Both the position numbers and the translations under genes were made by a program. The notes beneath the pieces were generated by a model, which saw only the letters and a program-made list of their open reading frames with translations, was not told the origin of the DNA and did no database searches. From Hygrocybe punicea (lineage: Eukaryota; Basidiomycota; Agaricomycetes; Agaricales; Hygrophoraceae), in the NCBI GenBank assembly GCA_963556145.1, contig OY744473.1, positions 2,852,001-2,916,000 on the forward strand: a stretch of DNA of 64,000 nt, read 5' to 3'. This document shows, one piece after another, positions 1 through 11,830 of this stretch. Positions within the stretch are counted from its first letter, which is position 1, and every line of letters begins with the position of its first letter.

Positions 1-194
1 GTAAAATGTGTGATAATACTAAAATTAAGTGTCCGAAGTTCATGAACTTGGTTCAGGCTCTGAAAAGAAAATCCGAATGGTTCACAGCGGTTCAGGTTCA
101 GTTCACATAAAATCCTGAACTGAACCCGGAGTTCAGTTCAGAGTTCAGCCAAAATGGGTCTGAACTGGACTGAACTGAACTTTGGTAGCACTAG
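1..194. mobile_element. Right end of a hAT-like non-autonomous element, cut by window start
   Basis: The end at about 173-194 reads GAACTGAACT followed by TTGGTAGCACTA. This resembles the right terminus of the well-defined hAT element at 13,446-14,314 (GAACTGAACT, then ACGGCAACACTA). The preceding 170 bases are full of GTTCAG and CTGAAC subterminal motifs, as in that element. The left end lies outside the window, so no target duplication can be checked. Confidence 0.5.
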
Positions 195-1000
195 CGGGTA
201 TGTGGGTATGGGTACTGGTGGGTACAGGTACAGGTCAGGCCTCAGGTACCCAGGGGTTTGGCCCTGCTATGCCCTACAATCAACTTAACTGAGGGTTGGT
301 TTCCAGAGGGGAGAACAGCAGCTTTCATTGTTTCCTACATGAAGGATCTACAGGAGAGAGTAGATGCACTGGAATTGACTTCCGGGCGTGGCTGGTGGTC
401 ATGTTTGGTTGACGCGGCTTGTTGACTGTCATGTGACGTTCACGCGTTCCCAAATTGGTCCGTGCACCAAACAAATGTATATAAGGCTCTGAAACCTCAC
501 ATATTTACTTCGGGGCATTCCCCCTTTAGTACTTAACAATAAGATAAATAGGTTATAAAAATCATGAGTTTACACTTATTATTTAATAATGATCTTTGTG
601 TAGATTCCACATGGACTCCAGGTGGACAAAAATGGGACATAGTTCATGTGGATTCCACATGGATTCCACGTGGATTCCACATATCCACATGGAATCCACA
701 TGGAATTTACCTGGAGTGGGACTGAAATTTTGAGTGGTAAAATGTCCATTTGGCTGGGGTGGAATTCATGTGGAATCCACCTGGAATCCACATTGTCCCA
801 CTGGGAATCAGTGGTAAAGGGTAAAGAGCTCCCTGTAATGGAACATATTCTGAATGCGAGGTTCTTGAAGTCGATGTGATCGAAACATACAGTCTGAGGT
901 CCAAAATTGAAGGTGCTCGTCGACCAGATGCTGTTGCTGAAGGTACGTTCCAGCTGTGGATACTTCTTGTATAGTCATCAGGAAATCAGGGAGGCCCCGG
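195..1000. other. Non-coding left flank with an inverted-motif cluster
   Basis: No convincing gene is seen. Positions 195-260 carry GGGTAC/CAGGTA repeats. A TATA-like TGTATATAAGG lies near 476, followed by a pyrimidine-rich stretch, but no gene starts after it. From about 600 to 800 the motif GTGGATTCCACAT is iterated in both orientations, about ten times, so this stretch can fold into a long imperfect hairpin and may be a decayed fold-back or MITE. Nothing else is recognised. Confidence 0.4.
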
Positions 1001-1228
1001 TATATCCAGGCAGAGTTGATAATTGATAAGCAGACTTGCAGCTGTTTGCAATGTCTTATCTGGCCAAATAAATGCATTCAAGCACAATATAATTATTGTG
1101 ATAGTTGATCATTTGCATTCATATTTGCTTAAAATTGATTGCTGTATATAAGGGGTTACCATATACTCCTAATTATTCCTGCAACATACCAAATTTTCAA
1201 AGTCTTGTGGAGCCTTGGCCATACAATA
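1001..1228 (+). repeat. 228-bp direct repeat, left copy (LINE flank)
   Basis: It starts at TATATCCAGG and ends at CATACAATA. The same 228 bases recur at 40,670-40,897 with three differences. All three can be explained by transitions at ancestral CpG sites. The LINE begins immediately after this copy and ends immediately before the other copy, so the pair behaves as a very long target-site duplication. Confidence 0.75.
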
Positions 1229-1425
1229 TAGACCATTGACTCTCTTGACTAGCTACCACGCGGCACCCCGACTGGGACCCCGGATGGAACGAGTGGTGGC
1301 CGGTGCACAAAAAACGGAAAATACAGGTCGCATGAACTATTATTTCATTGGGGAACACTGTACATCGTACTGTGAGGACACACACACGAGATAAACAAAA
1401 CAAAATCCTGTAGCTCCCGAGAGAA

Positions 1426-1793
1426 ATGCCACCAAAAGGCAAGTCAGGTACTCTAACACCAAGCCAAATACGACAAACAGAGAATACGGACAGTACGGAT
1501 GCGACACGGAGACCTATGAGAGCAGAAGTAATCAAGGACAGTAGTATATCATCAGACGTTCACAACGCAGAGGAAGGAAAAACACTACTCGAACGCGAGG
1601 CATACATCGTCAACGGAGAGCCCATAACTCCACAGACCCTAGCAATTGCCGTACTAAGAGTGGTGGCTGCAACGACCAGAATGCCGAGATCGTGCACAAA
1701 TGTCCTGAGAGCAGTAGCCTTCGTGCTGGAAAGCATCCGAACGGAAGAGGTAGCAGGGAATATTGCTGAGACAATATGCAACAAATTGGAGGA
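1426..1793 (+). pseudogene. LINE ORF1, 5' part
   Basis: An ATG at 1,426 opens 122 codons starting MPPKGKSG. The translated region is low-complexity at first, then helical (residues about 55-120), as in the N-terminal region of agaricomycete LINE ORF1 proteins that package the RNA. The reading frame is cut at the first two bases of an Asp codon, where the Helitron 3' end (CTAG) begins. The TAG stop at 1,795-1,797 is supplied by the Helitron. The frame continues at 34,448. A 197-nt leader (1,229-1,425) precedes the start. Confidence 0.75.
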
Positions 1794-1825
1794 CTAGTGG
1801 GGTGTGGGCCATTGCTTTGCATGGC
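1794..1825 (-). other. Helitron 3' terminus: hairpin plus CTAG
   Basis: On the minus strand a 5-bp stem (GCCAT/ATGGC) with an 8-nt loop occupies 1,825-1,808. It is followed by 10 nt and then CTAG at 1,797-1,794. This is the canonical transposition terminator layout of Helitrons. The next base outside is T. Confidence 0.8.
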
Positions 1826-1861
1826 ATGTTACTCGTCCCTTTTTCACAATAAAAACAAATA

Positions 1862-2737
1862 TTAAAATTGTGCATACACAAATAGTACAGCATTATTACC
1901 ATTTCGTGACAATAAATCCATGTTTGAGAAGTTATCTATGTTTCCTTCATTAATACAAATTGATTTTGTTAACATACCATCATGAAACCATACCATACCG
2001 TTAACAAATAAGCGAACAGTAAAATGTGCATGACCAAAGTACACAATTCCTCTCAGTGTATAGGTGGTGAATATCTCATCAATTGACATGTTTATAATTC
2101 GACTCACTATTAAATTTTCAATAGAGTCAATTGTAAACATGATCAGAGGAGGAATTTTATTGAATGTAATAAATTTTATAACCTCTCCCTGACACAATTG
2201 ACATTTATGTCGTTGTCTATTGACTATGATTTGAGCAAGATATGCTGAGATTGTTCCAGAAAATGAATATGGACAATGAAAAGTAGTATCACATCTATCA
2301 TTTTCCAGAAGGATTATGTTTTCACAATTCATACATTTAAGACAAGTTGAAGTTATTGGTTCATTTGCTTTCAATATATAATGAGCTAAATCACTGATGG
2401 CAATACCAATTTGACCATAAGGAAATATTTCGGGTTTATCTTGATGCAATAAATGTCTGATTGTATTTCTAACTGTTTCTAAATCTGTTGTGTTATTCTT
2501 TGATCCTTTGAATCCTAAGCTCACAATCTTTAATATTTCATTGATGCTATTGAATCTTTTTTTCCAACTTGATGCATCTTCATTCCATATTGCTAGTAAT
2601 ATTGTAAAGAGTGAATCATAAGCACAGCTCCAATCTTGCGCATCCTATGTAAACCCTTTTGGTTCATTTAATTCAATAGTACTTGTTTTTTGTCTTTTTT
2701 TCACTATGGAAGATGAACTTACAACCTGTTCTAATTT
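1862..2737 (-). pseudogene. Helitron C-terminal USP-like cysteine peptidase domain
   Basis: This follows the helicase in the same frame, separated from it only by stop codons (TGA at 2,738-2,740 and TAG at about 2,645-2,647). The order of motifs is that of ubiquitin-specific proteases: a Cys box reading DWSCAYDSLFTILL (about 2,595-2,640), a zinc-ribbon finger with paired CxxC motifs (CLKCMNC and CQLCQG, about 2,170-2,350), and a His box reading GHAHFTVRLF followed by WFHDG (about 1,990-2,035). The Cys, His and Asp expected for catalysis are therefore present. The role in transposition is unknown; animal Helitrons carry OTU peptidases instead. Stops make this copy a pseudogene. The assignment is by motif order only. 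Confidence 0.65.
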
Positions 2738-4600
2738 TCATTTTTTATTTTGCAATATATTGGCTGTGGAATTTTTATGAGCAACAGTGACTGGAACAGT
2801 TCCTTTTGCAGGAACAAAGTTGAGGTTTCTGAAATCTGCCTTTTGATTTTTGTTCATAGGTTTAATTAATTGCCATGGAGAGGGCTGTGCTGTGTATTGG
2901 TTTAGTTGCTCCATGGCTTTCCATGCAATAGCAGAATGAACATGTTTTGGAACATATGACTTTCCTTTCCATCTTCTAAATTGATCAATGATAGAATTTC
3001 GTTGATCTCCATTAATATGGCTTGGTAAAAGTCCTTGATACTTGAGTTTGGTTATTTCATCTAAAATTTCTAATTCTCTGAATTCTTGTCTTAGATATCC
3101 AGAAGCACCACCAGTAATTACTTTAGGATCAAAGCCTTGAACAATGATGGTTCCTGCAGCAGTTGCACTTCTAGACAAGCAAGTATAATAAGATTGGTGG
3201 TTTCTACAACTACTGAGATCAACTACATTGTTAGGACGGGTACGCCCTTGACATGCATAATCAGTCATGGCAAAATTAGGGAGTACCAACACTTGTTCTC
3301 TTGACAAGGATATTACATCATCATTGGGTAATGAGCACATAGTGGAAGTGATATGTTTTGTAATTGGCACCACATTTTCAGGAAGGCCATCTATGTATAT
3401 TTTTTTTGGAGGATTTATTAATCTGACAAATAAAGTGTCCAGTACAATTTGTTGTTCTGGGCCTGTTGCACTCTGCCAACCTACAACAACCGCCTCAGCT
3501 CCTTTGATAATGCAGCACTCTGTTGCATCATTGTTTCTCAGCATCACTGGCATGCCTATACATAACTCCAATTTTCCTGGTATATGATCCGAGGATGATG
3601 CATGTGGTTGGTGTCATAGTAATTTCTGGAGTGAAGGTTCAAATATTCTTGTGTATCGAACAGGATCTGCAATTGTTGATCCGTAATGAGACTTTCTTTT
3701 GTTCTTGAAATTAGTATGATCATTCCATCTGTCTATTGAATAAAATAATGTTAATAGTCTTTTATTCTCAGCAGCAAAACATTGGACACCAAGTTCATTG
3801 ATTTTGTCTTTTTGTGAATTCAATGCAGTAACAACTGATACATTCCTGAACTTCTTTTGGGCTAATTTTGGATCATTTGGACCTTTTCCTGCAATAAGAG
3901 TATGAAGAAATGCAATATCTTCGGAAGTACATGCTTTGTATCTCATGTTTTCCAACGCCTGTCTCAGTTGGACATCTTCTTTTGACTGATTGGTTTGTCT
4001 CATATTTTCACATAATATCACAACCGTTATAATCTGATGCCAAAGAGCTTTGCCTATGGCAGCTTCCTGATTTGCTATAGTTTGACTGGAATTGATTTGG
4101 ACTCCAACGGTTCCAGAATACAAAGGAGCACCACTCATAGCTGGTGGGAGTTGGGCAAAATCCCCAGAAAATATCATATTAATGCCACCAAAGGGTTCAT
4201 CATAAATGGCACGTGCTTTTGCACATTGAGCACTGATTTTATACATATCTCTGCAGGATAACATTGATACTTCATCAATGAAAATGTAATCCACACCATC
4301 AAGATTGGCACGGACTTGTGCAAGGGAATGAGATGATCCTCCGTGATTAATTCCAAGAATGGAGTGATATGTAGATCCATTTACAAGGGCAGCAGTACCA
4401 CCAGTTGGAGCAAGAACCAAAAACCGATGACTCTGGTTGTGTTTACCAAAAAAACAAATCAATGCTTTGATTACTTGTGATTTTCCCATGCCTGCCATAC
4501 CACCAAGATACATGCGTAGCTTCTCTGAACTGTTAATCAAGGTAGAGTGATTGGCAATGATATGAAATGCTCTTTTTTGGTCTGTATTCAACTTGAAATC
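2738..4600 (-). pseudogene. Helitron PIF1-family helicase
   Basis: This is the DNA-unwinding half of the RepHel protein. Walker A reads GGMAGMGKS (about 4,490), Walker B reads FIDEVSMLS (about 4,265-4,290), and the later helicase motifs include LCIGMPVMLRNNDATE (about 3,520-3,570) and the UvrD-like end around TDYACQGRT (about 3,240-3,270). Two open stretches (4,591-3,614 and 3,571-2,738) are in one frame, split by a TGA at 3,614-3,616 where a Trp codon would fit. No ATG is present at the beginning; the frame opens after a TAA at about 4,631, where it is cut off from Rep by the 4,616-5,622 segment. Confidence 0.85.
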
Positions 4601-4615
4601 ATTGATAGTTATATT

Positions 4616-5622
4616 ACGAGTTCTTTTAATTTATTAAAAGACTCGTTCTTTATGAGACCTGGTTCAGTGAGGGTTCGTAATTAATTAATTAATTAATTAA
4701 TGTTCATGCATCGCCTATAGAGAAAATTTTTTTGGGCAAGAGATATGATTCTACTTCTGATACTGGAAAATCAGATACAGTTGGGGCCATGTGTGGACAA
4801 GCTTACATAAGCATCCAAATATAGGTTGTTGCAAAAAAGACAAATTACCTTCCAATTATATTCAAAATATTCATACTGGTCTTAATTCTCATCAGAATCA
4901 GCTGAAATTTGAACTGCTGACTAATATTATCATTTCGGGTTGGGTGTGACAGTGACATGTGACCAATCTAACCATATAAGGCAATTTTTGATATTATATA
5001 GCAAATTTTTTGCTGATTATAACGATGACAGTCACATGTGACCAGTCTAACCATATAAGGCAATTTTATACCATACATGCTAAATTTTGAGGTGATCACA
5101 GGAGTCATAGTCACATGTGACCGCTATTACTATATATGGAAATATCAGCCATATAAGCAGAAATCAGTGTAACTCAGATGATATAATGTTATATTTACTT
5201 AAAACATATAATTCAATGTGATATCGCTGTATATATTATATGCCAATTATATATTTCAAGCAAAATCACTTATTCATGTTCATAATAATCATATGAATAA
5301 ATATCTAATGACAGAAACAAGACTTTGTTCATGCCATATGCAACTTTAGCCCACTCAAGCACAGCTAGCTATCTTCATGTTATCATTGGTTGTGCAGCAA
5401 GATTATGGAGAAGTAGGGTGGAGCAAATGTAAGTCAATTGTTATTATACTGTTTAAAGACAGTTGTATTTGACAGTTGATGTGTTACTCTCTCTTTTGGC
5501 TGAGAATAGTACATAATGATGAAGCAAATAACACGCTATGCAGTTTTATTGTTTCTACTTTTTATGCTGCTATGGTAAGAGGTTGCTATAATGAAAGTGA
5601 GGAGGAGAAAAAAAGAACTCGT
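4616..5622. mobile_element. Possible 1,007-bp TIR insertion between Rep and helicase
   Basis: The segment begins ACGAGTTCTTTT and ends with its exact inverse, AAAAGAACTCGT. It is AT-rich, has no ORF of note, and contains a short (TTAA)n tract near 4,680. Its length is 2 modulo 3, so deleting it would put Rep and helicase in one frame, with only a TGA codon left at the joint. No target duplication is seen, so insertion is an inference. A diverged non-coding linker is the alternative. Confidence 0.45.
4945..5165 (+). repeat. Three-copy tandem repeat, 79-bp period
   Basis: The palindrome-containing motif AGTCACATGTGACC (first copy AGTGACATGTGACC) begins at 4,951, 5,030 and 5,109, exactly 79 bp apart. 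In the first two copies it is followed by the shared tail CTAACCATATAAGGCAATTT. The third copy is more diverged. Confidence 0.7.
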
Positions 5623-8600
5623 TCATGCTATGCGCAGCACTGGCCCACTAAACAAGTCAATTAGATGAAGATCAGCTTTGTTGGCAGGAATAAACATGTG
5701 GTGGATGTATGCTGCATCGACTATTTTGACATTATTATATTGAAAATTTGACAATTTAGTTATGGTCCCTGTCTTTGATGGCAAATTTTTATTTTGTTCT
5801 TCAATGATTTCCTTTTTCTTGGCAAGGACTGTGGATCTCCATAATTTTGCTGATTGTGTTACAGAGGGTTCTACAGGTATTAATGGTCCTATATCTGGGA
5901 TACCATCAATACAGTTATCAAGCCATCCTGCTCTTTTCATCGTTCTTTCAGCTATTAGCATTTCATCCTTTCTTTTTTTTCCCTTATAACCAAGTGTCAC
6001 AAGTAATTCTGTGTCTGTATTTTCATCAAGAGTATCGTTGAAATCATCTCCGTTACATGCTAGCTCAGCATTGTGCATGTCATCCATTTCGTCAAAATTG
6101 TTTGAAGTGGTCCATGAATATTTGATATCTTCAGTATTAATCTTTTGACATTTAGCAAAGAAATCATCTCTTGCATCAAGACACTCATATCGCAGACCAA
6201 AGTATTTCATGATTTCAAGCTGTCTTTTAGAAAACTTATAATTTGTGAAAGCATTGTCCCATGTTTGTAATTTATTTTTGAGTTCTTTGCCATTTCTCCA
6301 TGGCTTGAAAAAAGTTAACATTGTACAACAATAATATTCTCGATCACCACGGTCAGCCCTTGGTAAATTGTTTGGAATGAAATTAGGAACTATGAAGGGA
6401 TCATTTTCTTTCATTTTTGCATGGTGGGTCAGATATTGTGCATGATTGCATTGCAAAGTATAATCTTTTTTATTTTTTGTCGATATATCCATTTCTATTT
6501 CATCAACTTCATCTGATTCATCACCTATGTCTGTGCTTGTATTATCATTCTTGTTCTTTTTATTTAAGCTGTCAGGCTTCTGAATTTCATCGATTTGCAT
6601 GAACATATCATCATCACTAACCTCAGACAAGCTATCATCATTAGAATAGTCAATATCAGTATGTTCAATAAAGGTGTCAGACACATCATCAAATTCTACC
6701 TCATCAAAAAGTTGGCTTTGTGTTGATTCTTTGCTAGTCATTTGGGTTTTTCTTTTTGTACCACTTTTATTTGGTTCCATAGTGGCAAGACGTATCCAGT
6801 TATACAGTGATACATCATTATACAAAGTCGGTCTGAACATATAATCATTTACTTTGGAAAGTCCTATGTATGATCCATTTTGCTTACCAATCACAACTTT
6901 TTGAGCGTGATTTTCATCTTCACATGTATTAGCAATTTCTTCATCAGACCATGCACTGATGACCTCTTTAACATAAGATCTCCAAAAGAATGGTACAAAT
7001 TTATGACTGGCATAGTGATCAGGATTTCTGAGCACGTATAATGAAGCCATTGGAGCACCAATCTCCATTTTGGAGGTGAGGGAATTGACTATTTGTGTAA
7101 ATAATTTTCTGACTTTGTTTTTCCTGTTTAAATCTCCACCAATCATTTTGGAATTCCTATCAAAAACACTTTTTATTACTTCAAAAATGCTATAGGTTTT
7201 CAAAGACATCTTTGTAATATAATCTGTTATATATGCAACTATTGCCTTTATAGCAGTACCAGATAACAAACTAGTCACATCAGAATTACATCGCAGCATA
7301 TAAGTTACTTCAGGTGTTACTGTGTTCATCCAAGGCTCACCGTGCTTGAGGTTCAGAGCACCAGTATTAGGTTCTACAAAGGTTTGGTGAAAGATATCTC
7401 TTGGAAATCGTCTTTTACATTCACCTTTAGAATTAAGACAGTATGGTTTTCTTTTTCCATCATGTCTGTTATGTAAATTTAATTGCAATAAAAGAGAATC
7501 GACAACCTCTGTGAATCTTTGCCACCATGTTGATCTTTTGTCATGATATTGACAATTCATAGAACATGTATATGAAGGTGGATCTGGGAGAACGCATGTT
7601 GCAGGTTGATATTCAGGTATTGCCATCATCTGTTCCATTTTCTGGGATACCTCTTCTTTAGAACCTGTCAAGAATTGTCCTATGCACAAACATTCCAAGT
7701 ACTCTACTAATCTCTTCTGAAAATCAGAATTTTCATCCATAATTTTGTCACGTATTTCCTGAGGTGTAAGGCATCCCTTTATCCATAGCAGCATGTGAAG
7801 ATGCAAGGTAAGACGTCCTTGTTCCTCTACTGTTCCATAATAACCTGATGTACTTCCATACAGACCAGGATGAGATTCATTTATTCCTAATATATGTTTG
7901 ATGAACATTTCAGTAGTAAAGTGAAAGAAGCGGGCTCCAGCCACTGGATTATTTGCAATTAGTTTGTAACAATCCTGGGGTAGACGTAACTTAGGATAAA
8001 ACTTTTATTTGTTGTCAGCATAATATAGGCATAGTGGGTGATTGATGTCTGCAGGTGCAAAAGTGATAAACCAAGTTGGTGCACCAATATAGGATATCAG
8101 AGACCAAATCTCATTTCGCATGTATTTCTTGTTAGTAATTGAACCTTTTACCTGACCAGCTACATGGTCCAAGTCTGAAATGAGCTTATAGCATGCTTTC
8201 TCCTCAGGTGTTTCCGGTTTTACTCTATCACCTCTGGACAATCTTTTAGAGAGATCATCTAAAACAGCAGTATTGATATTCAACAAGCAATCTGCAATAT
8301 CATTGAAATTATGTTTGTTAGTCAACAAATATCCACCTGTTGTACTGTCCTTAATCTGTTCCTGATTGAATGCAATCAGTGGAAAATAGGGATCAGTTTG
8401 AAATCTTTTGTCATGGTACATTAGGAGGTGTCTTTTGTGCATCATATCACTAATAATTAAAACATCTTTGTCAACGCTACCAATGCCACCCAAGCCATAT
8501 GAAAAGAGGCAAGGAAACATCATAGGATATAACTGAGGATTATTGAAGAAGGACTCTGGATTTCTAGCATGGCTTATGGCAAGAACACCACCATGATCAT

Positions 8601-9975
8601 TTATCAAATGTTTTGTCGCTCTAGCTATTAATGCTTTTGGACTCATAATATCTAGATTATCACCAGTTACTCCACTCACAACAAAAGGATAAGGCCCATC
8701 TTCCACACCATCTTCCTCTTCATTGTCGAATGCACTAGTAGCTTCCGGTTCCTTATTTGTGTCTGCTGGTTGATATGCAACCACAACAGGAATTCCATGA
8801 TCTGGATATTGTTCTAGGTTTTCATAGGATATGTCTAAATCATAGTAGTCTATGTGGTTCAATTTCAGCCATTCTAAAGCTGCAAAAACCCTCTTCCTGC
8901 AAACCAATAAAGGGGTTCGCTCCATGTCTTCTGGAGTTGGTTGGGCAGGACCAGTGAAAATGAAAGCTAACACTTCATCAAGTTCTTTAACTGTTGGAGG
9001 TAATCGTTGATATATCTTTGGTGTTGGATTTTGAAACATGATGGCATTTGCTTTCATTTTATGCATCCCAGATGACACACGTACAATACATTTGTTGTGA
9101 CGAACACGAGCAATCAACAGTTGCTCAGCAAATGTCAGATTTCAAAGTTGTGCAGGAATAGTGCCTATCCAAAGGCCATTTGCTAAAGCATATTTGGGAG
9201 TTCTACCTTTGTTCAGGCTGACCACACATGGCTTGCATATCCATTTACATGTGTCATCCAGTACTGGACCTTTGATATCCTGTATTGGATCAGAACAATG
9301 ATATCATTCCTGTCTTGTGATTCCTATATGTTCTCTGATCAATGTCTTCAGATTGACTTTTGTTGTGGACAATAAAGACATATTTTTCAACAAAACTAAT
9401 TGACCACACACAGCACAGCCACTTTCTTGGAGGCATTCAGGTGATGAATCTTTACACCAGTTGCGGATTATTGTTTCCTTCAACTCAATAGATGGCGGAG
9501 GAGGAGGAAAGGAATATTTGTCACAATCTTTTTCCTTGTTTTGTTTTACTCCATGCTCTGGCTTAGTATAACACTGTTCTTTGTGGCAAAAGTGTAATCC
9601 GCTTTGCTGTTTTTCCAAATGTGAGGAAATCTTGTTGGCCCATTTTATGTATCGCTCTGTACTTGATTTAACATCATGAATATGGAAACTAGAAACATGC
9701 GTTTTACAAGCCGAACATGTATGCTCGGTCAATATGGAAAGTAGATCCTGTCCATGTAACCTTTGCATTGTTTTTGACAAATATATCTTATGTATTGTTG
9801 CTATTTCTATAATATTCTTCACTGTCAATTGTGGGAGATATTCATGTAAAGGCATTTGAACGCATATATATTCATTGTTATTTCCGTACAAAATTCTGGC
9901 TGTGTGTTGATCAATATGACCGATGTATTTGAATAATAAGCTAGAATCATGGTTGATATTATTGAATGGCAGCAT
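5623..9975 (-). pseudogene. Helitron Rep (HUH) half with zinc-finger/DUF6570 N-terminus
   Basis: One frame runs from 9,975 to 5,623 and is broken only by TGA (9,304 and 9,141) and TAA (8,005). The N-terminal region has CxxC pairs (CSACKTH, CAVCGQL, CKPC), then a stretch typical of fungal Helitrons (LTFAEQLLIARVRHNKC, DUF6570-like, about 9,140-8,700). The Helitron_like_N domain follows, with PVAGARFFHFTTEMF at about 7,945. The HUH motif is LHLHMLLW (about 7,790-7,810) and the paired catalytic tyrosines lie in YITDYITK (about 7,205-7,230). Rep nicks and joins single strands during rolling-circle transposition. An acidic, low-complexity segment lies at 6,480-6,760. Two of the stops are explained by CGA to TGA changes. 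Confidence 0.85.
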
Positions 9976-10212
9976 AAATGGTTGGAGAAAATTAAAGTTA
10001 AATGTTGGCAGTCATTTACCACCTCCAATATAGTGGAACCTATTAAAAGACTTTGTATATAAACATGTCATCATGTTTCTGAATAAATTCAAATTGAACG
10101 TAGTCATGCATGATCTTCTATATGCGATTGCAAATTGTAGTGTGATCCACAGCAAGGTTGCTTGTGACATAGCAATAGCATTACATCGAAATAAATATAA
10201 TTTGAAGTCATG

Positions 10213-10761
10213 TCATCTCAGGAGACATTGCATGAGTAACGACTTGATAATCCGACAACGATATTGAATGGTGATAGGTTTCATAAAACAATACAAAGCA
10301 AAAAGATATTTAGAAGGTAAGTAGTATGATGTGGCATATTCAATAGAATATATCCGTATTTCAAAAGTGGAATTCTTAACTGTTGTCGAAAAGAGTAACA
10401 GATCAAGTTTCAAATTATCTTTTGTTGTCTGATGGAACTTTAGAAGTCGTGAAGCATTTATTTGTATCAGTATCGCTGGACCGCCCTGATCTGGGGCAAA
10501 CTCATGTTCTATGAGTTCTTCTTTAAAATCACCCAGTTCTTGGGTAGAGTGCTCATGTCCTATGACTTTACCTTGAAACATGTTCGGTTCCTGGACCAAA
10601 CTTGATACCAAAGGCAAGACGATTGATTCAGCAGAGATGTATGTGAGTTGGCCTGGGCATAGTTGTGGAAATTGTATTACATTGGCAAGAATGTGTAAAG
10701 AAGTGACAAGAAAGCATGTGTAGATGATATTGTCGAGATACATGTGGATTTGTGAGAGCAA
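10213..10761 (-). CDS. Uncharacterised 182-aa ORF (weak)
   Basis: An open frame of 182 codons between Helitron Rep and cargo gene A. It has an N-terminal hydrophobic stretch and a mid part rich in Glu and His (HEHSTQELGDFKEELIEHEF). I do not recognise it, no introns were evident, and composition is as AT-rich as the surrounding non-coding DNA. It may be the remains of a spliced gene or chance. Confidence 0.2.
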   Translation of the reverse strand: MLSQIHMYLDNIIYTCFLVTSLHILANVIQFPQLCPGQLTYISAESIVLPLVSSLVQEPNMFQGKVIGHEHSTQELGDFKEELIEHEFAPDQGGPAILIQINASRLLKFHQTTKDNLKLDLLLFSTTVKNSTFEIRIYSIEYATSYYLPSKYLFALYCFMKPITIQYRCRIIKSLLMQCLLR

Positions 10762-11830
10762 GAGTAAATCTGGTGATATCTATTTAACTTGTTTAGTGGT
10801 TCGGATCATGAATCACAACAATTAACATGCCGAGTTTGATCATATGATATTGCTCCATTTGTATGGCTCTCTGAAACTGTATATTGTGCCCGAAGGCTGT
10901 GTTTATTCCCATTTGGTTGCTTCCTGTGATGCAATGATTTCGTCATTACCATTAGCAAATTAGAAAATTAACAAGATAGCATTGGTATAGGCTGCAGTGG
11001 TGTGTTTTGTATGTGACGTTTGACTGAGATTATAATTAATAATCTACAAGAAAGAATTTGAGCCTGAACTTGCATATATGTTTTAATTGATAACATTTAT
11101 TGTATTGTCGAATTCTCTCCTTATTTTAGTCGTACATTATTCAAAGCAACAGATAAATTTGTTTTAATACAAGTACAAAAAATGTAGAATTCAAAGACGA
11201 TGGTAGAAGCATGTAGAAAGGAGCATGAAAGAATTTGAGTATAATCGTTGCTGGATAATATAATGCAATGTAGGACATTTCATTCTGCCTGGTATTTGGG
11301 CAGCAACATTTTTTTTTGAAGTTGTTGTGGCTTGCCGAACGGTTGACGAACGAATCGAACGCCGTTTGGCAAGTGTTTGGTAAGCCATATAAGCACTATT
11401 TATAAATGCCGTTCAGCAAGTGCTTGTTAACCTGTCACAAACATACTGATACATGCTACATAGCCAGACAATTGCCACCACAGATGAACTGTAAGGTTAA
11501 TCTTAGCCTGTTGATTTCATACTAGCATTCGATCAATGATGCATATACTCACATAGAATACAGAATATTTGAATCAACTTACCAATCACTAGTGACTGTC
11601 ATTCTTGGTTCTTTGACTTGGGATATTCTCTCTCAGTTCATGCATTAATCACAGCAGGGAACCGATCGATTTACGAATATAACAAGAACTACAAATTTCG
11701 CGATGGTAAAAACATATGAAGAGGCGCACGAAAGACCCAGTTCCTAAAACCACAACCAACCAACATCTGACAGAAGAAACCATTAGTAAAATATGACACA
11801 GATCATATCAACCTATGGACTCACTTCAAA
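10762..11830. other. Non-coding Helitron sequence with one hairpin repeat
   Basis: No gene is seen. At about 11,270-11,400 lies one member of the dispersed repeat described at 16,142-16,790. It reads ATTCTGCCTGGTATTTGGG, a T-run, then a hairpin GCCGAACGG with CCGTTTGGC about 20 nt apart, and TAAGCCATATAAGCA. The rest is AT-rich without features. Confidence 0.5.

Noticed and set aside
808..1077. 89-codon minus-strand ORF
   Set aside because: It runs into the 228-bp repeat, has no recognisable motif and no supporting structure; treated as chance.
10000..10800. Placing the Helitron 5' end just upstream of Rep, at about 10 kb
   Set aside because: No TC terminus with a matching LINE joint is found there, whereas the 34,447/34,448 joint restores LINE ORF1 exactly.
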